From contig JAYJMM010000119.1 of assembly GCA_037349105.1 (NCBI GenBank), forward strand, positions 4,227,001 through 4,291,000: a DNA stretch of 64,000 bases, written 5' to 3'. The DNA comes from Limnomonas spitsbergensis. Lineage: Eukaryota > Chlorophyta > Chlorophyceae > Chlamydomonadales. Both the position numbers and the translations under genes were made by a program. Positions 55,623 to 64,000 of this stretch are shown piece by piece. The notes under the pieces were generated by a model. The model searched no databases. It saw only the letters and a program-made list of their open reading frames with translations, and was not told the DNA's origin. The first letter of the stretch is position 1. The number at the start of each line of letters is the position of its first letter.

Positions 55623-58161
55623 AGGAGAAGAGAACAAAGATGTGAAATACCTAATTCTTCCTGTACCTCCCCCCTCCTATTTACCGATGCAATGACCCTG
55701 CCCTTGCCGTGGCTGCGCCCTCGTTCCGCACTGCCGGAAACATCTGCTCCGGGTCCACGGCCTGCACCCAGGCGGTGGCAGATGCAGAGGGCATCGTAGG
55801 CCTCATGAAGAAGACAGCCTTTTTGCCAGTCAGTGAGAAGGGGGGGGGAACCGGATGCACTATTTTGGGGGGGGGGAGTGCTAGAATTTCACTGGTCCAG
55901 GAGGTAGGTCCCCCAGGACATGAAAACCTTGCCATTACAGAGGAAAGAGGCTGGGAGGAAAAGTTCTGGAAGCAAGAAAGAACTCCTCCTGCCCCTATCC
56001 CATGTGTCAATTTACCGCAAGCTGGCATCGCTCTAAGCAGACATGATACACAAACCATTTGCGCTGGCTTTGTTTAGTGCGTTGTCCGTGCTTGTGTCAT
56101 GCCAAGTGATTCACCTCCCAGCTTCTCTCTTTCCTTCGCCAGGTCACACATGAATTATTGGATACATCAAAGATACACCGTGGCATCGCTGTAACTCTGT
56201 AAGGAAACATCACTAACTAATCAGCAGGCTCTAACAGGAAGCCAACACTACAGGTTCTGATGTCACGACGTATGACTGCACCGTGCGTTTGACCGTGCCA
56301 ACTGCTTTTTCGGTTGGAAGTTTATGTGTGAACCTGAACAAGTGTGTCTGCCGTCTTAAGGAAACCCGAACTGGGTCCTTTACTTTTTCTTTCTTACTTG
56401 ATTTCACGGCCTTCAATAGACTCTTAACGTTTCCAGCTATTGTTCTTGAATATCGATCTGCAAGTTAATCGTCAATCAAAGTCTTACTAAGGGGAAACTG
56501 GCAAAGCAGCTAGGCCAACAGCGACCCTATAAGCATCAACAAGTCTCCTGATACGAAGATGGCAGAGCACCTAGGCCAACAGTCGACTATCTGCAGCAAT
56601 TAGAGTTATTCCTGCCTCATAACAAGGCATATCTCCAGCCCTACAGCTGGATATTACCACCAACCAACCATCACATCTCCAACCTACAGCCTTTCCTTTG
56701 GCTCCAAGTCGACCATCTGATTTATCAGAGATATCTTCAGTCACCAGAAGTCGCCAAGCAAGCGATTTATCACAGCACATCAACGGCCACATTCGCCCAA
56801 GATCGTCCCAGGAAACCTATAAGTTTCTCAAGAGTCGAGGCTTTACGAGATCCTGTCAACAGTATCGAAGAAGTTCAGGTGAAGTAGCAAGTTCTTACTT
56901 CTTACTTAGCAAGAGCTATCACCTGTTATCGAGCTGAGTTCACTGAGTTACAGCAGTGGATCGAGAAGCTCCTACTATAAGCTCTGTAAGAGTTTATTAC
57001 TACTTGTCTAAGAAAGAAAAAGTCTCCCGTGAAAAACAAAACAAAAATTGCGTGCAGTATTCAATATCTGGAGGGGGAAGTTGTTGTGCATGATACGCAC
57101 TTTTAGGGTTTAGGAGGTGTCTACCGTGAGGTGGCATTCTCATATGTCTGGCGCGAGCCTGTAGGCATCCTCGATCAGGTGTTAGGTAGGTGATCGGGAA
57201 GTTTGAGATGGTGTGGATCGGGAAACCGATTGCACTAGAGCAGGGCTGATGTAGTCTTCTGGACTTGGGGTCGATTGGGCCTTGGGGGAAGGTGAACAGT
57301 ACCGATGGTGACGTGAACTGGGCTCTTCAGCTTGAAGAGGGTCCCTTAAAGCGACTGTGGCGAGTTACGGTAATGCGTAAAAGTCACAGCTAACGTACAC
57401 ATTATATCGAAGGTTATTTTTCCTACCGATCCTTGTGCCCCATGGACTCTGGGCAGGGCCCAGGGGTGGGAAGTCTGATAACAAGACCGCGCAGTTCTTA
57501 AAACACTGTCGTACTTGTTCATTACCGCCTCCAGTGTTTTTCGATCTGGGGGGGAATGTCTTGTGTTCTTTTTGCTTGGTGCACCCATTCCTTAGGGTGC
57601 ACCCCTGAGCCGCGACACTGAGGCCCCAAAGTGCCTGACACAAGTTGATAAGAAACCGCGAAAGGAACACATCTAGGCACCTGAGAGGCTGAGACCCCTT
57701 TCCAAGGCCTACTTACGGCCTCACAAAGGGTCACTGGGCAGCGGCATACAAGGGAGCAACTCACTATATTCATAGTTGTTGGACATATATTCAAAAAAAT
57801 CGGCCAGTATGACACAAATGTAGTGTTTGTGCGCCGAGACCGAGCACTTTCTGCGTGAAATTGAAATGACCTACATTACCCACATTTTCCCAGACCAGTA
57901 TACCGGTAGTTGTACCCTTACACTTATAATGCACAAATCATGTCCAGAAGCAAAAACAGGTGATACAATGGTGGCACATGGATGCATGTTGACAGGCATG
58001 CACGAGAAGTGATCAAACTATATCTTGGCTGTGACGACACCGCACCTCTCCGGCATGACATAATGATTGGGGGCATCGTTTTGGGGGGCATAAGGGCAGC
58101 CTAAAGGCAGGCTAGATATAGCCTAAGGCTAAACCTAGGTTTAGCTTGCCTCCGACTACGG
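55623..58161. other. gene-poor stretch
   Basis: Around 55690-55830 both strands are open with plausible composition; plus: ACTQAVADAEGIVGLMKKTA with a donor-like CAGTCA/GTGAGA; minus: AWVQAVDPEQMFPAVRNEGA. I could not decide between them. A short direct repeat (AGGCCAACAG with flanks) occurs at 56510 and 56570. The rest shows nothing that I can support. Confidence 0.4.
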
Positions 58162-58712
58162 CTAGCCACGCAGCAATGATTCTGCCATCCTCCTCATCAT
58201 AGCAGAAGCAGAAGGCTGGCCAGCCGCCCTGGCCACTGCCTCAGCATTCTTGGGCCCCTCTGCAATAAGGAGCCGGGAGAGAGTCTCCAAAGATACTGCA
58301 TCCTCATTGTGTGCGGATGAATTGACATCGCAAATCATGCTGTGAAAGGAAATGTATGATTCCGCTGGCAGCTGGGCAGGGTGCTCCTGAATCGCCTGTG
58401 AACAAAGCGCCAGCAGCTAAGGTTCCTCATCTTCCTCCTTCTGGAACGCAGTCCGCAACACATCTGGAAGCCGGTCAGCCCAACAGCACGTTGACAACCC
58501 TGGCGGCACGCTGCCATTCAGTGACGACAATATCTCCTTCTCTATCTTCCTGCCCGGCCCCTTGTACCAGACCTTGTACAGCTCCCGTGAACGCAGTGCA
58601 GCATTGAGCCCACTCAGGGTGGCGAGCTCTTCGCCGTCGAAGCTGATGTTCCTGCCCTCCACCAGCAAGTGGATATCTTCTTTGTGGCCCATTATTTCAA
58701 TGGCTCCCTCAC
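58162..58712 (-). CDS. last two exons of an unidentified gene
   Basis: 58712-58462 and 58395-58162 (stop TAG) join in phase 0 across a 66-bp intron (GAT/gtgttg...gttcacag/GCG). The text reads GEGAIEIMGHKEDIHLLVEG, RNISFDGEELATLSGLNAAL, YKVWYKGPGRKIEKEILSSL, CCWADRLPD / AIQEHPAQLPAESYISFHSM, EDAVSLETLSRLLIAEGPKN, ARAAGQPSASAMMRRMAESL, LRG. Without splicing the frame stops at EEDEEP, 19 codons further; the smooth LPDAIQEHP join favours splicing. A 22-base micro-exon (HEDVPD) may precede at about 59.02 kb in matching phase. The protein is soluble and helix-rich, and I recognise no family. Confidence 0.65.
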
Positions 58713-59402
58713 CTGAGACTAGCAGTTGGCCAGTTGCAGCAGCAGAGCAATTGGGTAGTGAAGCATAAGGTCCGTTCCGAGGAGAGGTTGCCAGCAAAGA
58801 CAGTGGTACAGAAGGGAATTGTGCAAAAAACAAATGATAAAGAAGCAAAGGAGGATGAGCATTCATTCAGGGGCCCCTGCTCAGGGCCTTGCAAGTGGGA
58901 GGATCCAAGGGGCGGATATGCGCATTTTGAATCGAGCATCTCTTCTATCTCCAGGCAGAGTAGTGCAACCTTAAGAATGATCCAATTGTCACAACGATTT
59001 ACCATCTGGTACATCTTCATGTTCTGTAGCAAAAGCGAGACAACACCAAAGGTTTGGGTTTCACTGGGGTTTCACAGCCCAATGAAACGGTCCCAATCAG
59101 CGTAGCTTTTAATATCGCTTTATTTCTCACCCCAATGCTACTGTAAGTCCGTTGTGCCCGCGGATAAATGTGAGAGAACCTGCTGGAATCTGACGCCGTT
59201 CCGTAGCCGAGGGAGGAGGCAAAACACCATACTGGTTATTGAAAAAAGAAGATGACACCAACGCGTGTCTTTTGGGTGCAGAAAGAAAGAATCTTCAGTG
59301 AGGCTGTAACTGATTGAGGCCGTAGTAAATGTTTGCCGCCGTATACGAGGGCAGTACAAACCAGCTGATCTTTCCCTGGGCCCTGGAGGCCAACTAGCAA
59401 GA
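58713..59402. other. upstream region of the preceding gene
   Basis: It contains one candidate stretch on the minus strand (WIILKVALLCLEIEEMLDSK, about 58990-58920) that looks coding but could not be joined in phase. Its neighbourhood shows no other supportable feature. Confidence 0.35.
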
Positions 59403-60278
59403 CAAAATACAGGGATCAATAACGTTACACCTCTGGAGCCGCTCAAAGCTCGGCCGCGTGGGCGCCCAACTGTTCAGAAGGGAGAAAAGAAGACACTAAA
59501 AGGAAGAGGGGGGAAAGGAACAAAAAAGAGAGGCCGGGAAGGCAGTGAAGACCAAGTCAGACACCTGAGTTCTACTAGAGACTAGCCCTCAACAAAGCCT
59601 CTGAGAAAAGAAAAGTCCACAAAAGCAAGCGTATCCCACCCCTGCTTGGCTGCGAGGGCGCTCCACTGATCAGAAGGGAGAAGAGAAGAAACTAAATAGG
59701 GGGCAAACAACAACAAAAGAAAGGACCAAAAGGGAAGGCCAGAAAGGCAAACGACACCGGCGCCTCAGAATCCCTGGAGACTAACGCTCAACAATGCCCA
59801 CAGCACAGTCCACAAAAGCAAGTGCATCCCACCCCTGCTCAGCCTGGTACAGCTGGTGGAAGTAAGTGGCAGCGCCCGGAGGACATGCCCACCCCCGCTC
59901 CCGTAACTGCTCCCTGACACCAGGGCACTGGAAGCACACATGTAGCGCATCCTCCACCTGCTCTCTTTTCCATCGTTCCCAACACCACTGGCAGCAGCGT
60001 GCCTCTCGCCGCTGACCGTTGCGCCGTCCTCTAGTATCAGCCGTGCTGATCGCGCCGAGCCGCAGCCGCAAATTTATGCGCCCCCAAGCACACTCCCTTT
60101 GGCTAGTGCGGCTCTTGGCTTGCGCCAGCACGGCACCCGCCGTGGACTGAAACCAGGCGCGGTAGGTCGCCGCGGATCTGTGCTCGGTGGTAGGGTCCCT
60201 GGGGTCCCTACCGCCGCTTGCGTCCAGCCGTGCTTGCTCGTAGGCTGCGTCATCGAGTGCCAACACAAATACAGGGAT
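59403..60278 (-). mobile_element. 850-bp family 1 retrotransposon copy with 12-bp target duplication
   Basis: The word aaatacagggat flanks the element at 59405-59416 and 60267-60278. The element (60266 down to 59417) opens inside the ORF: LALDDAAYEQARLDASGG, STADTRGRRNGQRREARCC, QWCWERWKREQVEDALHVC, FQCPGVREQLRERGW, LYQAEQGWDALAFVD, then stop at 59781. The Cys/His block matches a LINE-type zinc knuckle. The 3' untranslated region has two related blocks (GAGGGCGCTCCACTGATCAG; GGGCGCCCAACTGTTCAG) and ends AACGTTATTG. This is the best-preserved copy in the window. The 5' two thirds of the element are absent. Confidence 0.85.
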
Positions 60279-60355
60279 ACATGCCGTTATGTAGGCTCAC
60301 TTCCGCAGAATTATGGAGGACAAAGAGGTGGTGAATCAAAGATGGGTATACCGGT

Positions 60356-60545
60356 AATGACGTTCCACCTATGGGCCATCATGCTGAAATGAAGCTCGGC
60401 CACGTAGGCAAACAAAAAGTCAGCTAGGAAAGTTAAGGGTAGAAGGCACAAGAGGAAAGAGGGGATAACAAGTTCACCCACCAAACAACAAGAACATAAA
60501 GGTCTGGCGAACCGCCGGACCGTATCCCCTGCCCCTGCAGAGACT
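60356..60545 (-). mobile_element. diverged family 1 tail
   Basis: The words AATGACGTTCCACCTATGGG and AAGCTCGGCCACGTAGGC are reverse-complement tail landmarks, followed by purine-rich sequence as expected for a minus-orientation tail. Confidence 0.6.
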
Positions 60546-60599
60546 AGCCTTCAAATGTTCAACTACAAGTTGCAGAAAATCAGGGCCTCCCACCCCTGG

Positions 60600-60930
60600 A
60601 AACAAAGATGGGTGAAAATAATCCTAGATGACACGGACTTAACCCACCCAAGTCAGGCGATTGCCAGGAGCTCACCAAGGCAGATGTTAATGACATTACA
60701 CCTCTGGGCCCCACTCAAAAAAGGCTCGGCCGCGTGGGCACCTAACTGAAGGGTGGGCTCACCGAGGCAGGTTTGACAAAATATGACATCAGCACTGGGA
60801 AGCATGAGGGATGGGTGGGTAAGAAGATCCTCGATAAGCAGAAGATGAAGTTGCTTGCTAATCACATCAGCAAGCTGAAGTTAGATGCTAAGATCCCCAA
60901 GTCTTTCGTTTCTTGAGCCCCATGGTCTCT
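60600..60930 (+). pseudogene. second copy of the 53-kb coding fragment, split by a retrotransposon tail
   Basis: Coding remnant QELTKADV lies at about 60667-60690. It is interrupted by about 70 bp of family 1 tail (60688-60756: ATGACATTACACCTCTGGGC...GGCCGCGTGGGCACCTAACT). It resumes as GLTEAGLTKYDISTGKHEG, WVGKKILDKQKMKLLANHI, SKLKLDAKIPKSFVS and TGA. GCTCACC(A/G)AGGCAG is duplicated at 60670-60683 and 60757-60770. Family not recognised. Confidence 0.65.
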
Positions 60931-61473
60931 AGCGAGGGTAGGTAGCTGGCAGGTGGTAGCTAGAGCAATTGTATCAGGGACATAATTTCCTTGTTTCACC
61001 AGTTTTTGAAACAATTAGATTGAGCGACACCATTAGAAGCGCACGGTTAAGTTGATTGGAATTGATCCCTCTCCCCTCCAAGTTCTTAGTTTTGACTGGG
61101 TAATTCAGGTTTGACTGGGTTCCGGAGGCGGGGGGGGGGAGTCAGCCAGGGGTCGTTTTTTAAATTACTAAAGATGGAGGTAAAAGGCCCCCCCCCCTCC
61201 CCCCCTCGCATAAGAGTGGGTACATGAGGGATTTCCACCAGAAGCTACAATCATTTTGACATATGTCAATGGGTGACTGACAACCAAGTCGACAACTCTT
61301 TCCTTCCTACACTCAACAGTCACTCCTCCCCTAAATAATCAGTTTATCACTCACACAGCTAATTAAAAAGAACACTCCCTTCACAACCATGGTTGAGACT
61401 GGTAGCCACAATTATTCATTACAAATTCAAACTGATTAGGAAGTCAAAAGTCTGAAGAGCGCAAGGTAGGTAA
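60931..61473. other. intergenic, nothing recognised
   Basis: It contains homopolymer runs (GGGGGGGGG near 61130 and CCCCCCCC near 61190). It should contain the 3' end of the transcript of the minus-strand gene that follows. No exon is supportable. Confidence 0.45.
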
Positions 61474-63000
61474 TCAGTCCAGTCCAGCGAGCCTCACGCC
61501 CCCGGCGTTCAAAACAACGAAGAAGGTGGCGACCATGAGCCCAATGATGAGCGAGAAGCTCATGATAATTAACTGCATGCAGCATCAGCAAGGGGGTAAC
61601 ATCAGTCTCACGATGGATAACATGCCTCACAAAAACAGCCTGGCATGGGCAAGCAGAAGAAGTCCCGCATCAGAGATAAAGCATTTAGTAGGCAGACATG
61701 GGCTGCTCTTAGGCACCCAATGGACAGCACTAATCTGCAAATAGTTGGAGCTGGGGGGGGCGATCTTGACAGTCGAAGTGGTGACATTGCAATCATTAAC
61801 CATGCCAGTTTTGCTCGAGGAGGCAATAGTCCATGACAGCCTTAGCATTTGCTTCACAGTTGACATCTCCAGATTGACAGCTTCGAGATGAGGACCGAGG
61901 CTGAATTGATCAGAGAGACAGCCAAGCAGGGGAGCCATACAAATTTAATCATGCTTGACAAGTTGCAAAAAGTGCAGGGGTTGCGCCATTGTTTCTTTTT
62001 TGGAAGCAATCCCATACCGCACTTGGTGACGTGCAATGGTATGATTCATACTAAGCACCGCAAGAGAATGACTGCCCTTAACTCCCTTTTGGCGCTCGCA
62101 GCCCCTCCATCGACTCACCACTTGCGTGAGACCGATGCTCTTAATCAGGTCGAACGGGGTCTCCTTAACAATGGGGTCAGGCGACATGTCTGGCGTGAGG
62201 CCCTGCAGGCAGCAGCGGCAGGGTCGCGAGCCTTTAGCCACAGATTGCTGCAGCTTATATGAATCCCCATTTGAAGCCCTGGTGCGATAGCAATTGGGTT
62301 TTAACCCTTATCCTGCCTGCTACTGTTTAACCATAAACCCCCCAACCCGAGTCATACCCCTGGCACAACAGTTGAGGTGATTCTAACCCTTCATATTTAG
62401 TCACTCCTCTGGTCCAGCACCAGGGAGGGTTTCAACCCTTCCACATTTAACTGAGCAGGAATGTTTAGAACCCTACACCTGCAGTCACTCCAGCTAGTGT
62501 ACCTGCAGCGACGGTTTGAACTCTACGTCCTTCAGCTTTTGAGTTCATCCCAAAACAGTCCTTTTGTTAACCATGTTCGCATATTTAGGACACCCCCTCC
62601 TCTTTTAGCCAACTACCATCCAGCTGAGCTTTCTGAAGATCAGACCTCAGTATTTGCCAGTTTGCCACCATATTGCAATGGCCCATGGCCCAATGCCCAT
62701 GAACACCCAACTCAAACGTATGGCCCATGACCCACGTCAATGCAAACCTGAGATCAGAGCTCTTACAGCACTGCTGCTAAACTGCAAGCACAATCCGAAC
62801 ACCTACTAGAGGCTCGATGCTCTGCTTGAAAGGCTTCGGCGCAGGTGCGCTGCTGGGTCCAAATGGGTTGCTACTGGCCGCCGAGCTCTTGAAGGGGTTG
62901 CCAACAACAGGAGCAGCAGCGGTGGCAGGGGCAGGCGCGCGTGGCGCAGCAGCAGCAGCAGCAGAGGTTGAGGCCACATTGAACGGATTGACCACGGCTC
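61474..63000 (-). CDS. small protein with Ala/Pro/NPF-rich front and one C-terminal membrane helix, 5' end open
   Basis: Exons 63000-62807, 62202-62119 and 61572-61474 join in phase 0 (donors CTA/GTAGGT and GTG/GTGAGT). The product is at least 124 residues. The front is Ala/Pro-rich with three NPF words (VVNPFNVAS, VGNPFKSSA, SSNPFGPSS) and KPFKQSIEPL. The middle is GLTPDMSPDPIVKETPFDLI, KSIGLTQV. The end is a single helix (LIIMSFSLIIGLMVATFFVV) with LNAGGVRLAGLD. NPF words bind EH domains when cytosolic, but an Ala/Pro-rich front plus one helix also fits a small plastid-targeted thylakoid protein. I cannot choose. Before 63000 the frame stays open to MINLMAYLQNKIKQN at 63082, so the first exon is uncertain. 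Confidence 0.6.
62203..62806. other. intron of the preceding gene with degenerate repeats
   Basis: Irregular words GGTTT(C/T)AACCCTT and TTTAACTG recur between 62290 and 62540 at roughly 60-bp spacing, a decayed tandem repeat. Confidence 0.4.
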
Positions 63001-63252
63001 CTGCAGGGACGAGCATGTGAACCAGGAGGTATGAATGGTTTTGCTTGATCTTATTCTGTAGGTACGCCATGAGATTTATCATAAATCAGTTGTGTGATCA
63101 AAATAAGGCGATCAACAGCATACGTGGTTTACATTATGATAGACATTATCAGCGTGGGGATCATCATGGGATTGTTGTGATCAGCATGGGAGATGTGTCG
63201 TCAACATGATGCCAGCCCACGTCTGCATGGCAGATTGCATGGTGTACTGTTT

Positions 63253-63622
63253 TTAGTCCGCACCAGTTGCGGAGCTTGCCGGCTCCTTCACTTCGACTCT
63301 GCTTCCCTCGCCGAACTCGGTGGTGTACTTATCAAGGATGTCATCCGAGTTGCCCAAGAACTCCTTACGGTCGCGGGATATCAACCGCTTCACCTGGGCG
63401 ACATTCTCATTGAAGGGTTCCCCCGTTCTCCCTGTTCAGTAATGCTGGTACGTTAGTCTCGATGAAGTAGCCAATGTTGCATGCGAGCTGCACAAGCTCC
63501 AAAAAAGGCAGACCTGATATTTGGTGTGCCACTACCAAGCGAGGGGTGGCAATCGCCAGATAAGCATTTCTTCCGGTGTTCTTAAAGGACAGAGAAGAGA
63601 TATTCAGCCGAGAGAGAAGCAT
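63253..63622 (-). CDS. two-exon gene for a 95-residue, probably organelle-targeted protein
   Basis: Exons 63622-63514 and 63431-63253 join in phase 1 (ATATCAG/GTCTGC ... GAACAG/GGAGAA). The N-terminus MLLSRLNISSLSFKNTGRNA lacks acidic residues and has Arg/Lys and Ser, as in mitochondrial or plastid presequences. The mature part is charged and helical: GRTGEPFNENVAQVKRLISR, DRKEFLGNSDDILDKYTTEF, GEGSRVEVKEPASSATGAD, then TAA. No membrane helix and no family that I recognise. The clean splice sites and phase make a real gene likely. Confidence 0.7.
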
Positions 63623-64000
63623 TATGAGAAATCTATGGCGATATCGACGGTTGCCTAATGGTTGCCTAATGGGCTACCTGCTATATAGAACGAGCTAACG
63701 TGGATTGATAGAATCACTGGTACATGAATTGTCGAGGTCTAAAGGGGACGTTCTGGCAAGCCCAGTTGTCACAGATCCAGAGATCCCAAATGAGATTTCC
63801 CCCCCGATTCTCCTCTGCAATCTTCAAATCCCAGAGGGTAAATCTGTACAATCTTCCTCAAATCTTAATCAATGGTGGCATGTGAGGCAAATTGGAACAA
63901 CGGGTGTTGTATCGTTGAAAGGATTGTGCATCGCCTCCCTGCTCCCTCTAAACCTGCTTAGCAAAGTTTTCAGTCGGGTGGTTATATGGAAGGCAGATGG
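63623..64000. other. right edge, nothing recognised
   Basis: It should hold the promoter of the 95-residue gene. A short tandem GGTTGCCTAATG occurs twice at 63650-63672. No exon is supportable. Confidence 0.4.

Noticed and set aside
55681..56077. Candidate exon open on both strands
   Set aside because: Neither strand offers a full set of splice sites or a recognisable motif, so I did not call a gene.
59138..59446. 103-codon minus-strand frame
   Set aside because: No splice signals or motifs, and its upstream end runs into the retrotransposon tail boundary.

Overview
The window is nuclear DNA of a eukaryote, most likely a green alga or another member of the green plant lineage. Genes are cut into short exons with GT..AG introns. 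One gene encodes a nuclear-encoded plastid SecE with a transit peptide. Another encodes a plant-style SnRK1/AMPK beta subunit. Interstitial repeats carry the plant-type TTTAGGG telomere motif. The species is not identifiable from sequence alone; a repeat-rich green microalga is my guess.

Layout. 1-10.7 kb: an exon of a membrane protein running off the left edge, a 63-residue two-exon gene, and an unidentified minus-strand gene whose introns are full of minisatellites, some of which duplicate its own exons. 10.7-22 kb: gene-poor, with long hairpins, degenerate tandem repeats, retrotransposon relics and the last exon of a kinase. 22-24.6 kb: a four-exon gene for a small basic-tailed protein. 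27.4-29.4 kb: a CaMK-type protein kinase. 30.9-32.6 kb (-): plastid secE, head to head with a proline-rich single-pass membrane protein (32.9-34.7 kb, +). 35.6-38.6 kb (-): AMPK/SnRK1 beta. 39.8-41.8 kb (+): a GUCD1-type protein. 42.9-47.1 kb (+): an eight-exon coiled-coil protein. 48.8-51.2 kb (-): epsin (ENTH domain). 51.2-61 kb: mostly non-LTR retrotransposon debris, with one unidentified gene at 58.2-58.7 kb. 61.5-63.6 kb (-): two small unidentified genes.

The genes are ordinary single-copy housekeeping genes for starch/energy sensing, plastid protein export, endocytosis and signalling. They do not form a pathway cluster. The most distinctive material is repetitive. One non-LTR retrotransposon family is recognisable by a Cys/His knuckle ORF end and a fixed 3' terminus. 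It has left many 5'-truncated copies, some only 21-127 bp long, flanked by 12-15 bp target-site duplications and in two places nested inside older copies. A second dispersed, SINE-like repeat of about 180 bp occurs roughly every 3 kb and sits in most introns. Several genes carry minisatellites in introns, and in one gene the repeat unit includes a real exon with its splice acceptor.

Exon boundaries are my own reading of splice sites and reading-frame phase. No search was run.
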